Shown piece by piece: positions 10,401 through 19,892 of a DNA stretch of 64,000 nt. The position numbers were made by a program, and so were the translations under genes. The notes below the pieces were generated by a model, which had not been told where the DNA came from, searched no databases, and worked only from the letters and a program-made list of their open reading frames with translations. This DNA comes from Bacteroidota bacterium. Lineage in GTDB: Bacteria > Bacteroidota > Bacteroidia > Cytophagales > Cyclobacteriaceae. The stretch is from positions 248,001 through 312,000 of the forward strand of contig JAFDYU010000008.1 of NCBI GenBank assembly GCA_018267285.1. The letters run 5' to 3'. The first letter of the stretch is position 1, and each line of letters starts with the position of its first letter.

Positions 10401-10676
10401 GTGACGGGCAAGCTTAATGCTAAAAAATTCTTTTCGCCCGGAAATGGAGATTTAATAAACGAAAAATGGGTTGTGGATAACATCACCAACTACCCCCAGT
10501 GCGGAGTTGCCATCTACGATGAGAAAGGGATTAAAGTATTTGAAGCGAAACCCTACAATAACGATTGGGACGGCACCTTCAACGGAAAGTTGTTGCCTAT
10601 CGGTGCATACTACTATATAATAAGGTGTGACGGAGACAGTACTCCAAAAACAGGTAGTATCACGATTGTTCGATAG
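7488..10676 (+). CDS. Secreted FG-GAP/PKD repeat protein with gliding-motility C-terminal domain
   Basis: The 1062-residue protein starts with GTG overlapping the previous stop codon by one base. It has a signal peptide ending in A-M-A-Q near residue 25. In order it shows: an IPT/TIG-like segment (S-I-S-G-A-N-F-G), about six FG-GAP/VCBS repeats with calcium-type D-x-D-G-D loops (roughly residues 140-480), Ig-like modules with paired cysteines, a PKD domain (N-Y-N-W-D-F-G-D, then P-T-H-T-Y-T) around residue 770, and a CHU_C domain in the last ~90 residues beginning at F-F-S-P-G-N-G-D. The D-W-D-G-T-F-N-G motif near the end is classic for that domain. It is very probably a type IX substrate placed on the cell surface, with the preceding PorP/SprF gene as its partner. 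Ligand unknown. Confidence 0.87.
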   Translation: MKGKNKISGVLNFLLAILCFNAMAQLPQVRSVDRRFAAPQQTVSISGANFGTDPTKLSVFFGGVKGTINSVSDQLLEVKTPLGTTFDPITVINTASGLSSSSRESFYLDFGGTPPFDASKLKSQVDISTDAGLYDHCLCDFDGDFKLDVVTANQTSNMVTFLQNNSTAGTYSFTKRSVSVGVGTIHARCGDLNGDGLPDVVVSETNGGSRIFVFRNTGSFSFNLSVITLAGKKVKQLEIADIDGDGKQELVISDQGFPNVVILPNNSSLSSISFGLPVVVPVAGVTSTDGMSLMDFNGDHRPELIVSQFLTATSNVMILANQSVPGNITFGNQATLTLAGTVVNLKVGDLDGDRLPEITATQLLSTSVSVFLNKSSSSIQFDSPKTFLTDDHPWGLDFGDLDGDSKLDIVVASVTQKSLTVLNNTSTIGNLAFTKTIVPTSYINRHVKIADMDYDGKPDITFTSVDDNNNNIPASKISIIRNAACMVPAVLPSGPLNICSGFPLSLNATFNNGVSYQWYNNSVAMGGETNPSLNVTATGKYKVTVTGESGTCTATSNEVNVTVTAVAALPTATPTNNGPICLNGTLQLSVADVGATQYLWTGPNNYSGSTTTPAAVSNYTYANAGRYYLDVYQGSCISQRNSTVVESVSFPKFSVNAPSSGLVCQGQTQTITLVPATANVTYQWYEQASGIMTGQTSASLGVTANGNYYGIVTSSLYPGCQPAVSDTVSIQFVSLPVVNFSAPASVCSGQLVTFNDQSTTDTNVTANYNWDFGDAATSTDQNPTHTYTAINTFNAKLTISYSGGICAQTKSQSISVQSAPSLSITSSSGSFSVCDGSTLTLQAAGTGFNSYLWSNSATTPSITITADGTYSVSATATNGCLITASQAITLLPSPVITISADPTLVNEGQTSQLTASGLATYLWHPGKLLSDSTIANPVATPHVATVFTVSGADTSGCVATDSVTVNVKGEPVTGKLNAKKFFSPGNGDLINEKWVVDNITNYPQCGVAIYDEKGIKVFEAKPYNNDWDGTFNGKLLPIGAYYYIIRCDGDSTPKTGSITIVR

Positions 10677-10856
10677 AAGAAAATTCACAAAAAACATTTT
10701 AAATTTTTTACACAGCTTTTTTTTGTTTTCTCACTAAAAAGCATACCTTGAAATTGTTATTGAAAAGCACCCGTAGTTTTTTTACGGATGCAAGCGTTGC
10801 GTTTTTTATTGGGTTCTTGAGTTGTTCTAAAAAAATTTGCTGGAGGCAAATCGATT
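10677..10856. promoter_or_regulatory. Intergenic region carrying the nuo operon promoter
   Basis: This 180 bp AT-rich gap separates the adhesion block from complex I. I see no gene in it. A weak Bacteroidota-type promoter is possible: TTG around 10755, a 17 nt spacer, then TAGTTTTT, one base short of TAnnTTTG. A GGAGG stretch at 10842-10846 lies ten bases before the TTG start of nuoA and supports that unusual start. Confidence 0.35.
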
Positions 10857-11294
10857 TTGGGAAGTTCAGACAACAATATTGTTTTGTGGCCGCTTGTAGT
10901 TTATGGCGCGATCGTGTGCACCCTGATAGGCGTCATGCTGGGGCTCTCGTACGTATTGGGCGGGCGTCATAAAGATCGTGCAACCCACGAGCCTTACGAA
11001 GGAGGTATAGTGAGTGAGGGCGATGCACGACTTCGGTTTTCTTCTCAATTTTATATGATTGCCATGCTCTTCGTCATTTTTGATGTAGAGACCATTTTTA
11101 TTTTCACGTGGGCCATCGCATTTCGCGATCTCGGCTGGCTTGGGTTTGCAGGCGTAGTTACCTTCATCGCACTCCTTATTATAGTGCTGATCTACGAATG
11201 GAGAAACGGGGCGCTTGATTTTGGACCCGATGGGAAAAAGATATTGAAAGCATACAAAAAAATCCAGGAAAGAGATGAAGTGGTGGTTGAGTAA
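10857..11294 (+). CDS. nuoA: NADH-quinone oxidoreductase subunit A
   Basis: The 145-residue membrane subunit of complex I has three predicted transmembrane helices (residues about 9-30, 63-85 and 93-115). The family motif E-P-Y-E-G-G-I lies between helices 1 and 2, and F-D-V-E-T-I-F-I-F sits in helix 2, where the acidic residues line the quinone/E-channel region. The start is TTG at 10857, supported by an upstream GGAGG and by the lack of an in-frame ATG before the first helix. It is the first gene of a 13-gene operon and overlaps nuoB by 20 bp. Confidence 0.95.
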   Translation: MGSSDNNIVLWPLVVYGAIVCTLIGVMLGLSYVLGGRHKDRATHEPYEGGIVSEGDARLRFSSQFYMIAMLFVIFDVETIFIFTWAIAFRDLGWLGFAGVVTFIALLIIVLIYEWRNGALDFGPDGKKILKAYKKIQERDEVVVE

Positions 11295-11913
11295 TGCACA
11301 AGAGCCAGTTGGCGCAACCCAAGGAACCGGCTCAATGGAAGAAGCGGTTCGCCAAAGTCTTGTGTTAAGCACCGTCCACGATTTGCTTCGGTGGGGAAGA
11401 AAAAATTCCATGTGGCCTTTTCACTTTGGCCTTTCTTGCTGTTTTGTAGAAATGGCCACCAGCATGACGCCCAAATACGATGTGGCACGCTTTGGTGCGG
11501 AGGTGATCCGAGGTACCCCGCGCGAGGCCGACATCATGATTATTGCGGGCACCGTCTTTATTAAAATGGCGCCTATCATAAAAAGACTCCACGAACAAAT
11601 GATGGAACCTCGTTGGGTAATCTCCATGGGCTCTTGCGCCAACTCGGGCGGCATGTACGATATATATAGTGTAGTACAAGGCGTTGACAAATTTTTGCCG
11701 GTAGATGTTTACGTGCCCGGTTGCCCACCAAGGCCGGATGCTTTTATGGAAGGGCTAACGCTGCTTCAACAACGAGTGGGAAAAGAAACAAGACCCCTGA
11801 GTTGGACTATTGGCGAACAAGGAATAATCCGACCCGAAAAACCATCGGTAAAAGAAATGAAACGGGAGAAGCGGATGCAGATGACCGACTTTCGGTCGCC
11901 TGACGAAATTTAG
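11275..11913 (+). CDS. nuoB: NADH-quinone oxidoreductase subunit B
   Basis: The 212-residue peripheral-arm subunit holds iron-sulfur cluster N2, the last electron carrier before quinone. The four expected cysteines are visible: the tandem pair C55-C56 in [10 protein letters not shown]121 in S-M-G-S-C-A, and C150 in V-P-G-C-P-P-R-P. The reading frame starts at ATG 11275 inside nuoA; an alternative ATG at 11335 would lose about 20 residues of a variable N-terminus. The charged C-terminal tail of about 35 residues beyond the core is normal for this phylum. Confidence 0.95.
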   Translation: MKWWLSNAQEPVGATQGTGSMEEAVRQSLVLSTVHDLLRWGRKNSMWPFHFGLSCCFVEMATSMTPKYDVARFGAEVIRGTPREADIMIIAGTVFIKMAPIIKRLHEQMMEPRWVISMGSCANSGGMYDIYSVVQGVDKFLPVDVYVPGCPPRPDAFMEGLTLLQQRVGKETRPLSWTIGEQGIIRPEKPSVKEMKREKRMQMTDFRSPDEI

Positions 11914-11990
11914 AAATAGAAAATAAAGTTAAAAGAGCTAAATATTTTTTTGAATGAGCGATTGAAAGGTATGTGAAGGTGAAGTAGTAA

Positions 11991-13760
11991 ATGTTGAACC
12001 CTGTTGTAAAGTTTATGGAAGATTTAAATCCGCCAGAACTATTGCAGTTAAAGTTTGGAGAAGATGCGGTCTCCAAACAAGTAGCTCAGGATAACATTGT
12101 TACGCTGTGGGTTCCCTCCGTAAAAATTGCCGAAGTACTTCGCTATTTAAAATCCGAAATTTCCAAACCTTACCTTTTACTCTACGACATCACCGCTATT
12201 GATGAAAGAGCCCGGAAGAGGGAAATGGGATATCCTTCCGATCAATTCACGGTAGTATACCACATCTATTCGTTTGCACGGAATTCTTTTTTGAGAATCA
12301 AAACGGCACTCAGCGAAGATAAGCTTTCATTACCCAGCATTACTTCGTTGTGGATGAATGCCAGTTGGTATGAACGCGAAGTGTTTGACATGTTCGGCAT
12401 ACTTTTTGAAGGGCATCCAAACCTCCGCAGGATTTTAATGCCGCTCACGTGGCAAGGGCATCCGTTGCGCAAGGAACATCCGGCACGTGCCACCGAGATG
12501 GGGCCTTTTCAATTATTCGATGAAAAGGTTGACCGCGAGCAATCGGTTCTAAAATTCAATCCCGAAGAGTGGGGATTGCAAACCCAAAGCGAAGACTCCG
12601 ATTTCATGTTTCTAAACATAGGGCCGCAACATCCGGGAACACATGGAGTGCTGAGAATTATTCTTCAGCTTGATGGAGAAGATATTGTTGATGCCGTGCC
12701 CGATATCGGATTCCATCATCGCGGTGCAGAAAAAATGGCCGAGCGCCAATCGTGGCACACCTATATTCCGTACACCGATCGCGTAGATTATCTCGGTGGC
12801 GTAAACAACAATCTTGCCTACCTTCTGGCGGTAGAAAAATTAGCAGGCATACACGTGCCGCAGCGTGCGCAGGTAATTCGTGTGATGATGTGCGAGTTCT
12901 TTCGCATTGCAAGTCATTTGGTATGGTACGGAACTTTCGCGCAAGATGTGGGGCAGCTCTCCCCCGTATTTTATATGTTCACCGATCGCGAAAAAATATT
13001 TGATGTAGTAGAAGCCGTTTGTGGCGGGCGTATGCACCCTAACTGGTTTCGCATCGGTGGCGTGGCACAAGACCTCCCCAACGGCTGGCAGACTCTTGTT
13101 AAAAATTTCATCGAATACTTTCCGAAAAAATTAAGAGAGTACGACAAGATGGTGATGCAAAACAGCTTGTTTAAAGCCCGCACCGAAGGCATTGGCATCT
13201 TCACTAAAAAAGAAGCAATCGAGTGGGGTGCTACGGGCGCAAACTTGAGAGCCTGCGGACTTGAATGGGACCTGCGCAAAAAACAACCCTACTCAGGTTA
13301 TGAAAATTTTCAGTTCGATGTTCCCATCGGTAAAAATGGCGACTGTTACGATCGTGCAGCTGTTCGGGTAGAAGAGATGAGGCAAAGCCTTCGGATAATT
13401 GAGCAGTGCCTCAAGAACATGCCCGAAGGCCCGTACAAATCAGATCACCCGCAGGCTACACCGCCCATTAAGAAACACACGATGAAAGATATTGAAACAC
13501 TGATCACACATTTTTTAAATGTGAGTTGGGGGCCGGTGATTCCACCGGGCGAGGCCATGAGTTGCACCGAAGCAACCAAAGGAGCAAACAGTTATTACGC
13601 AATCAGCGATGGCAACACATCGCCTTATCGAATGCGCATCCGTACGCCATCGTTTGCGCACATGCAGATGATCTCCTACATCAGCAAAGGATACACGGTG
13701 GCAGACTTGTTGAGTATTTTGGGGGCGATGGATTATGTATTGGCGGATATTGATAGATAA
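11991..13760 (+). CDS. nuoCD: NADH-quinone oxidoreductase fused subunits C and D
   Basis: The 589-residue protein joins two complex I subunits usually encoded separately. Residues about 1-190 are NuoC (30 kDa subunit), with the signature [10 protein letters not shown] and R-R-I-L-M-P. Residues about 205-589 are NuoD (49 kDa subunit), starting at [11 protein letters not shown] with H-H-R-G-A-E-K following, and ending in D-Y-V-L-A-D-I-D-R. NuoD forms the quinone-binding pocket against NuoB. No frameshift or stop separates the halves, so the fusion is real in this sequence; Escherichia coli has the same arrangement. A 77 bp gap precedes it, the widest between nuoA and nuoI apart from short AT-rich spacers. 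Confidence 0.95.
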   Translation: MLNPVVKFMEDLNPPELLQLKFGEDAVSKQVAQDNIVTLWVPSVKIAEVLRYLKSEISKPYLLLYDITAIDERARKREMGYPSDQFTVVYHIYSFARNSFLRIKTALSEDKLSLPSITSLWMNASWYEREVFDMFGILFEGHPNLRRILMPLTWQGHPLRKEHPARATEMGPFQLFDEKVDREQSVLKFNPEEWGLQTQSEDSDFMFLNIGPQHPGTHGVLRIILQLDGEDIVDAVPDIGFHHRGAEKMAERQSWHTYIPYTDRVDYLGGVNNNLAYLLAVEKLAGIHVPQRAQVIRVMMCEFFRIASHLVWYGTFAQDVGQLSPVFYMFTDREKIFDVVEAVCGGRMHPNWFRIGGVAQDLPNGWQTLVKNFIEYFPKKLREYDKMVMQNSLFKARTEGIGIFTKKEAIEWGATGANLRACGLEWDLRKKQPYSGYENFQFDVPIGKNGDCYDRAAVRVEEMRQSLRIIEQCLKNMPEGPYKSDHPQATPPIKKHTMKDIETLITHFLNVSWGPVIPPGEAMSCTEATKGANSYYAISDGNTSPYRMRIRTPSFAHMQMISYISKGYTVADLLSILGAMDYVLADIDR

Positions 13761-13778
13761 AAGTGAGGACATAAGTTT

Positions 13779-14243
13779 ATGTTATCGACTGAAGAAATAA
13801 AAGGAATTGAAGAAGCGATCGGTGTAGTGCCTTACAAAAAAGCGGCCTGTATCGAAGCACTAAAAGTGGTGCAACAGCACCGTAAATGGATTTCGGACGA
13901 AAGCCTCAAAGAGGTGGCCGGTTATATGGAAATGTCTGCCGAAGAACTGGACTCGGTGGCAACTTTTTACAATCTGATTTTCCGGCAGCCGGTAGGGCGA
14001 CATGTTATCTTGGTTTGCGATAGTATCAGTTGCTGGGTGATGGGGCAAGAGAAATTAAAAGAAAAATTAAATGAGCGATTGCAAATTGATTACGGACAAA
14101 CAACAAAAGACGGACGCTTCACATTGCTTCCCAATCCTTGTCTAGGCACATGCGATTGTGCACCTGCTATAATGGTTGGAAATGATTTATATAGAAATAT
14201 AAAAATGGACGGGCTAGACGAAATTCTAAACAAATACGAATAA
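13779..14243 (+). CDS. nuoE: NADH-quinone oxidoreductase subunit E
   Basis: The 154-residue subunit carries the [2Fe-2S] cluster N1a of the NADH-dehydrogenase module. The ligands are visible as C80-x4-C85 (V-C-D-S-I-S-C) and C121-x3-C125 (N-P-C-L-G-T-C), the normal thioredoxin-fold spacing. Length and order fit the family. It starts at ATG 13779, 18 bp after nuoCD, and is followed by nuoF after a 19 bp AT-rich spacer. Confidence 0.95.
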   Translation: MLSTEEIKGIEEAIGVVPYKKAACIEALKVVQQHRKWISDESLKEVAGYMEMSAEELDSVATFYNLIFRQPVGRHVILVCDSISCWVMGQEKLKEKLNERLQIDYGQTTKDGRFTLLPNPCLGTCDCAPAIMVGNDLYRNIKMDGLDEILNKYE

Positions 14244-14262
14244 CAAATAACGAATAACGATT

Positions 14263-15549
14263 TTGGAACGGCCTTTAACACAGCACTTGCGCAAAGACAA
14301 TAAGCCCCTCAGCTTGAAAGAGTATGAGCAGGTGGGCGGCTATCAGGCGTTGCGCAAGGTAGTAAAGATGTCGCCACAAGAAGTTCAGGCACTAGTAAAA
14401 GACTCTAACTTGAAGGGGCGGGGCGGGGCCGGTTTCAGCACAGGTTTGAAGTGGAGTTTTGTGCCGATGAATGCACCCAAACCAAAATACCTCGTGGCCA
14501 ATGCCGATGAAATGGAACCCGGCACTTTTAAAGACCGCATTTTATTAGAGCAGACCCCGCATCAATTAATTGAAGGAATGATCATTGCAGCGTTCGCCAT
14601 TCAAGCTGATCAGTCTTTTGTGTTTTTGCGGTGGGCCTATAAAACCGCAGCGCAGACAATTCTTCAGGCCATTCACGAAGCGGAAGCAGCGGGTTATCTC
14701 GGAAAAAATATTTTAGGATCGGGTTTCGATTTGCACATGCACCTGCACACCGGGGTAGGAAGATATATGTGCGGTGAAGAAACGGCACTCTTAAATTCTC
14801 TTGAAGGCAAACGTGCAACACCCCGTGCCAAGCCTCCCTTTCCGCAAGTAAGCGGATTGTTTGGCAGACCCACCATCGTAAACAATGTAGAAACACTCTG
14901 TTGCCTTCCGCACATTGTGAGCCACGGGGCCGAATGGTTTAAGAAATTAAGTCTTACACAAGATGCGGGCACAAAAATTTATGGTGTGAGCGGTAAAGTG
15001 AAAAAGCCCGGAGCGTGGGAATTGCCCATGGGCGTAACCCTTCGCGAACTGATTGAAGAACACGCGGGAGGCATGCAAGACGGCTTGAAGTTTCGTGGGG
15101 CATTGCCGGGAGGTGCCTCTACCGATTTTTTAGTGGAAGAACATCTTGATGTGAAAATGGATTTTGCCGGTGTGGCAGCTGCGGGCAGCCGATTAGGTAC
15201 CGGAACGGTGGTGGTGCTCGATGACAAAACTTGCCCCGTAGGTTTTGTGAAAAACCTGGAACACTTTTTTGCACAAGAGTCGTGTGGGTTTTGTACACCG
15301 TGCCGAGAAGGCCTTCCCTGGATTGAAAAAATTTTAGATTCTATCGACAACGGTGACGGCAGGCCGGAAGATTTAAAATTGCTGGAGGCACATACAAAAC
15401 TTTTGGGGCCGGGCAACACTTTTTGTGCGCTTGCGCCCGGTGCTATGGAACCCTTGCAAAGTGCCTTAAAATATTTCAGAGAAGATTTTGAGAAACACAT
15501 TAACGAAAAACAGTGTACGTATTCAAAAATAATGAGCACGGCAGTTTGA
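14263..15549 (+). CDS. nuoF: NADH-quinone oxidoreductase subunit F (NADH- and FMN-binding)
   Basis: The 428-residue subunit oxidises NADH, passing electrons to FMN and cluster N3. The glycine-rich G-R-G-G-A-G-F (residues 52-58) is the NADH site. The FMN-binding region includes N-A-D-E-M-E-P-G-T and G-A-Y-I-C-G-like R-Y-M-C-G-E-E-T-A-L. The [4Fe-4S] ligands lie in E-S-C-G-F-C-T-P-C-R-E-G near residues 340-350, with a further cysteine about 40 residues on (T-F-C-A-L-A). The best start is TTG at 14263, as no upstream ATG fits between the nuoE stop and the conserved N-terminus. It is the second TTG start in this operon. Confidence 0.94.
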   Translation: MERPLTQHLRKDNKPLSLKEYEQVGGYQALRKVVKMSPQEVQALVKDSNLKGRGGAGFSTGLKWSFVPMNAPKPKYLVANADEMEPGTFKDRILLEQTPHQLIEGMIIAAFAIQADQSFVFLRWAYKTAAQTILQAIHEAEAAGYLGKNILGSGFDLHMHLHTGVGRYMCGEETALLNSLEGKRATPRAKPPFPQVSGLFGRPTIVNNVETLCCLPHIVSHGAEWFKKLSLTQDAGTKIYGVSGKVKKPGAWELPMGVTLRELIEEHAGGMQDGLKFRGALPGGASTDFLVEEHLDVKMDFAGVAAAGSRLGTGTVVVLDDKTCPVGFVKNLEHFFAQESCGFCTPCREGLPWIEKILDSIDNGDGRPEDLKLLEAHTKLLGPGNTFCALAPGAMEPLQSALKYFREDFEKHINEKQCTYSKIMSTAV

Positions 15550-15573
15550 ATTATGGAACGAACAACAAACTAA

Positions 15574-18264
15574 ATGGCAACGCTTTACATTGATAACCAA
15601 CCCCACGAAGTGAATTCAGGCCACAACCTGCTCGAAGCGTGCTTGTCGCTCGGCCTTGATTTGCCGTACTTCTGTTGGCATCCGGCCATGGGTTCGGTAG
15701 GGGCTTGCCGCCAGTGTGCCATAAAAGTTTACAAAGATGAGAACGACAAGAAAGGAAGGCTCATCATGTCGTGCATGGAACCGGTTACCAACAATCAACG
15801 TATTTCCGTTGCCGATACCGAAGCAAAAGAGTTCCGAGAAGAAGTGATTGGATGGCTGATGACCAATCACCCACACGATTGTGCTGTGTGCGATGAAGGC
15901 GGTTCTTGCCATCTTCAAGACATGACTGTGATGACGGGGCACGCGTATCGGAAGTTCAGGTACAAAAAACGTACGCATACAAACCAAGATCTCGGGCCTT
16001 TCATTAATCACGAAATGAACCGTTGCATTCAGTGCTATCGGTGCGTACGGTTCTACAAAGATTACGCGGGAGGAAAAGACTTCGATGTATTTGCTTCGCG
16101 CAACAAGGTATATTTTGGGAGACAGGAAGATGGCGTTTTAGAAAGTGAGTTTAGCGGTAACCTAGCCGAAGTCTGCCCCACAGGCGTGTTCACCGATAAA
16201 ACATTGAAGCAACATTACACACGCAAGTGGGACCTCACCATGGCGCCCTCCATTTGTCAACATTGTAGTTTAGGCTGCAATATTATTGCAGGAGAACGCT
16301 ACGGCTCGCTGCGCATGATCGGTAACCGCTATCACGGTGAAGTGAATGGATATTTTATTTGCGACCGCGGTCGGTTTGGTTACGAATTTGTAAACGCACC
16401 GGGTCGTGTACGCCAACCGATAATGAACGGACAAGTGATTGGGCGCAAGGAAGTGCTGCAAGAAATTAATCGTTTACTAAAGGAAGCCAAAGTTATTGGC
16501 ATCGGCTCTCCGCGTGCGTCCATCCAATCTAATTTTGCACTGAAAGCATTGGTAGGAAAAAATAATTTCTATCATGGTGTTTCAGAAAGCGAGCACGACA
16601 TGGCCGAGTTGGCGATCCGTATTTTGAAAGAAGGGCCCGTACGCACACCTTCTTTAAAAGAAGTAGAAAGCTGCGATGCGGTGTTTATCCTTGGCGAAGA
16701 TTTAACCAACAGTTCACCGATGCTCGCACTTGCCGTTAGGCAGGCTGCCCGTGTACAACCGATGAACGAAGTAGCCAAGGCAAACATCCCCGAATGGAAC
16801 GATGCCGCAGTGCGCGAATTTGTTCAGGATAAAAACGGACCGTTCTTTTCCGCCACCATTCACGACACAAAATTGGACGAGCTGGCTTCCGAAAAATACT
16901 ATGCCGCTCCCGATGACATTGCGCGCTTGGGGTTTGCCGTAGCTCATCGAATCGATAGCGCGGTTCCGGATGTACCTAACTATCCGGAAGAACTAAAGCA
17001 ACTCGCTGATCGAATTGCTTCGGGGCTGCTGCAATCGGAAAACCCGGTTGTTATTTCAGGAGTATCCAGCGAAAGCGAGACCGTAATGCGTGCGGCAGCA
17101 AATGTGGCTTGGGCGCTGCATTCAAAAAAGAAAAAAGCGGGTCTTGTGCTCACGATGTTAGAATGCAATTCACTGGGTCTCGCCATGATGGGAGGTGGAA
17201 AATTAGACGGTGCTTTCAACGCGGTACTCAACGGGCATGCCGATACGGCCATTATCATGGAGAATGATTTGTACCGACACGGCTCTTTTGCCACAGTCGA
17301 TAAATTTTTGAAAACGTGCAAGCAGGTGATCGTACTGGAGCACACACCACATGCTACGTTGAAGAAAGCCCACGTGATCATTCCGGCTGGAACGTTTGCT
17401 GAATCCGATGGAATGCTGATCAACAACGAAGGTCGCGCCCAACGATTTTTTCAGGTTTATGAATCGACCGAAGTAATTCAGGAAAGTTGGCGTTGGCTTT
17501 TGAACATGGGCATCAATGCAGGCAACGAGCACATGAGCCAATGGAAAAACTTTGAAGACATTACCAAAGCCATTGCACAAGAAGAAGAATTTTTAAAGGG
17601 TGTAGATACCATCACGCCTCCTTCCAGTTTTAGAGTGGCAGGCCAGCGAATCCCTCGCGAACCCCATCGCTACAGCGGACGCACCGCCATGAATGCGAAT
17701 ATCAACGTTAGCGAACCGAAACCACCCGAAGATCCGGACTCTTCATTGTCCTACACCATGGAAGGTTATCGCGGTCTTGCGCCTTCTTCCATGATTCCGT
17801 TTTTCTGGTCTCCCGGTTGGAACTCGGTTCAGTCCGTAAACAAATATCAAAACGAAATCGGTGCATCGTTAAAAGGCGGTGACCCCGGTTTGCGGCTGAT
17901 TGAGCCGGAGCCCGGTGCTGTTGCAAATTATTTTTCAACCGTTCCGGAAGTATTTCAACCGATAGCCGATCACTTCTGGCTGGTGTGGACTCATCATATT
18001 TTTGGTTCTGAAGAATTGAGTAAGCGATCACCTTCCGTTGCCCAACGAATGCCTCAACATCCTTATGCCATGATCAACCCGAAGGATGCGGAGCAACAAA
18101 AGGTAAACGAAGGCGACAAGATTTCTTTCGAAGTTGAAAAACATGTGTATGTATTGATGGTGAAACTAAACAACACCATTCCATCCGGTGTGGCTGCACT
18201 TCCGTATGGCTTGGAAGGGATGCCTTCTACCGAGTTGCCCGGATGGGGTATCCTTAAAAGATAG
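15574..18264 (+). CDS. nuoG: NADH-quinone oxidoreductase subunit G
   Basis: The 896-residue subunit holds a chain of iron-sulfur clusters plus a molybdopterin-oxidoreductase-like domain. Visible ligands are C34/C45/C48/C67 for [2Fe-2S] N1b, H101/C103/C106/C112 for N5, and C151/C154/C157/C201 for N4. C228/C231/C235/C263 form the extra N7 site found in bacterial but not mitochondrial complex I. The remaining ~600 residues match the catalytically inactive molybdopterin-like domain. It starts at ATG 15574, 24 bp after nuoF. The C-terminus includes a long region with W-S-P-G-W-N-S before a short barrel-like end. Confidence 0.94.
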   Translation: MATLYIDNQPHEVNSGHNLLEACLSLGLDLPYFCWHPAMGSVGACRQCAIKVYKDENDKKGRLIMSCMEPVTNNQRISVADTEAKEFREEVIGWLMTNHPHDCAVCDEGGSCHLQDMTVMTGHAYRKFRYKKRTHTNQDLGPFINHEMNRCIQCYRCVRFYKDYAGGKDFDVFASRNKVYFGRQEDGVLESEFSGNLAEVCPTGVFTDKTLKQHYTRKWDLTMAPSICQHCSLGCNIIAGERYGSLRMIGNRYHGEVNGYFICDRGRFGYEFVNAPGRVRQPIMNGQVIGRKEVLQEINRLLKEAKVIGIGSPRASIQSNFALKALVGKNNFYHGVSESEHDMAELAIRILKEGPVRTPSLKEVESCDAVFILGEDLTNSSPMLALAVRQAARVQPMNEVAKANIPEWNDAAVREFVQDKNGPFFSATIHDTKLDELASEKYYAAPDDIARLGFAVAHRIDSAVPDVPNYPEELKQLADRIASGLLQSENPVVISGVSSESETVMRAAANVAWALHSKKKKAGLVLTMLECNSLGLAMMGGGKLDGAFNAVLNGHADTAIIMENDLYRHGSFATVDKFLKTCKQVIVLEHTPHATLKKAHVIIPAGTFAESDGMLINNEGRAQRFFQVYESTEVIQESWRWLLNMGINAGNEHMSQWKNFEDITKAIAQEEEFLKGVDTITPPSSFRVAGQRIPREPHRYSGRTAMNANINVSEPKPPEDPDSSLSYTMEGYRGLAPSSMIPFFWSPGWNSVQSVNKYQNEIGASLKGGDPGLRLIEPEPGAVANYFSTVPEVFQPIADHFWLVWTHHIFGSEELSKRSPSVAQRMPQHPYAMINPKDAEQQKVNEGDKISFEVEKHVYVLMVKLNNTIPSGVAALPYGLEGMPSTELPGWGILKR

Positions 18265-18306
18265 TACGAAGTTGAACATAGAATTTAGATATAGTGAATT
18301 GAAAAA

Positions 18307-19290
18307 ATGACGGAAACAACAATACACCCCGGGCTGATTATTGCAGGCGTATTGGCCGGGTTGCTCACCATAGCTCCCGGTTTGATTTGGCTTGAACGAA
18401 GACTGTTGGCTCTTTGGCAAGACCGCTATGGCCCCAACCGAGCTGGCCCTTTTGGTGTTCTGGTTGTGTTGGCCGATACGCTTAAACTCTTTTTTAAGGA
18501 AGATTGGATTCCTCCGTTTGCCGATCGTCCGGTGTTTGTGATTGCTCCGGCCATTGTGGCGATTACAGTGCTAATGAGTTTTGTGATCATACCTTTTGCT
18601 CCCGGATTTATTGTTACCGATTTTAATATTGGGATCCTTTTCTTTCTTGCCATGTCCTCCATGGGTGCGTACAGTATTATTCTTGGAGGATGGGCATCGA
18701 ATAACAAATATGCTTTGCTTGGTGCAATGCGTGGTGCCGCTCAGTTGATTTCGTACGAAGTGTTTATGGGTTTGTCGCTGATGGGTGTTGTTTTGCTCAC
18801 CGGCTCGTTTCGGTTGCAGGCTATTATTGAAGCGCAGCGCGACATGTGGTTTGTGGTGCCACAGTTTTTGGGCTTTGTTACTTTCTTGATTGCCGGCATT
18901 GCCGAAACACATCGCCTTCCTTTCGATATACCCGAAGCCGAGAGTGAACTCATTGCTGGGTTTCACTCAGAGTATTCGGGTATGAAGTTTGGGTTGTTCT
19001 TTGTGGGCGAATACCTCGGCATTATGCTGATCTCCAGCTTAGTGGTATGCTTGTTTTTTGGAGGATGGCTCGGCCCCGATTTTCTTCCGCCCATCGTGTG
19101 GTTTATTATTAAAATGTTTGCGTTCATCTTCCTGTTCATTTTGCTGCGGGCTTCGCTGCCCCGGCCGCGCTACGATCAGCTGATGGAATTTGGATGGAAA
19201 ATTTTGTTGCCCGTTACACTGTTAAACTTACTGGTTACTGCTGCGATTGTGTTGTATCAAAGTGGTGCCGAAATGAATATTAAATTTTAG
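18307..19290 (+). CDS. nuoH: NADH-quinone oxidoreductase subunit H
   Basis: The 327-residue membrane subunit sits under the quinone cavity and links the peripheral and membrane arms. About eight transmembrane helices are visible. Signature segments are [16 protein letters not shown] (residues ~29-44), the loop [17 protein letters not shown] with E-Y-S-G-M-K-F following, and [13 protein letters not shown]. These acidic loops are the proposed proton-coupling segment. ATG at 18307, stop two bases before nuoI. Confidence 0.95.
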   Translation: MTETTIHPGLIIAGVLAGLLTIAPGLIWLERRLLALWQDRYGPNRAGPFGVLVVLADTLKLFFKEDWIPPFADRPVFVIAPAIVAITVLMSFVIIPFAPGFIVTDFNIGILFFLAMSSMGAYSIILGGWASNNKYALLGAMRGAAQLISYEVFMGLSLMGVVLLTGSFRLQAIIEAQRDMWFVVPQFLGFVTFLIAGIAETHRLPFDIPEAESELIAGFHSEYSGMKFGLFFVGEYLGIMLISSLVVCLFFGGWLGPDFLPPIVWFIIKMFAFIFLFILLRASLPRPRYDQLMEFGWKILLPVTLLNLLVTAAIVLYQSGAEMNIKF

Positions 19291-19292
19291 AT

Positions 19293-19808
19293 ATGTTTAG
19301 TATCATTCGAAGTATGTGGCTCACGTTTCTGCACGCTTTCCATAAACGTGAAACCATACAGTACCCCGAACAGAAAGTGAAATTACCCGCACGCTGGCGC
19401 GGAAGAATTGTACTTACCCGCGACCCGGATATGGGCGAGCGCTGCGTGGGCTGTTACTTGTGTGCGGCTGCATGCCCGGTCGATTGTATTTCGCTGCAAG
19501 CCACCGAAGATGAAAACGGAAGACGCTATCCTGAATTTTTCCGGATTAATTTTTCACGCTGTATTTTCTGCGGCTATTGCGAAGAGGCTTGCCCCACTTA
19601 CGCCATTCAGTTGATTCCGGATTTTGAAATGGGCGAATTCGATCGGCAGAATCTGGTGTACGAAAAAAACGATTTGCTCATCAACGGCCAGGGAAAATAT
19701 CCGGGATATAATTATTACAAAGTTGCCGGGTTGGCCATTGGAGGGAAAGGCAAAGGTGAGGCCGAGAACGAAGAGCAGCCGGTGGATATTAAAAGTTTAA
19801 TGCCGTAA
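19293..19808 (+). CDS. nuoI: NADH-quinone oxidoreductase subunit I
   Basis: The 171-residue ferredoxin-like subunit has two [4Fe-4S] clusters (N6a and N6b). The ligand sets are C51/C54/C57 with C100, and C90/C93/C96 with C61, in the motifs [12 protein letters not shown] and [12 protein letters not shown]. It passes electrons from NuoG to NuoB. The start is ATG 19293. An 84 bp AT-rich spacer follows before nuoJ. Confidence 0.95.
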   Translation: MFSIIRSMWLTFLHAFHKRETIQYPEQKVKLPARWRGRIVLTRDPDMGERCVGCYLCAAACPVDCISLQATEDENGRRYPEFFRINFSRCIFCGYCEEACPTYAIQLIPDFEMGEFDRQNLVYEKNDLLINGQGKYPGYNYYKVAGLAIGGKGKGEAENEEQPVDIKSLMP

Positions 19809-19892
19809 ATAGACGAGCGTATTTGAGATATGGAAACACGAGACAAAATCAAATCAATTTAAAAACAAATCTCATTGCTCAAAATTTGATTT

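Noticed and set aside
9887-10489. 200-codon minus-strand frame within the FG-GAP/PKD protein
   Set aside because: Antisense to PKD and CHU_C domains with clear motifs; no independent support.
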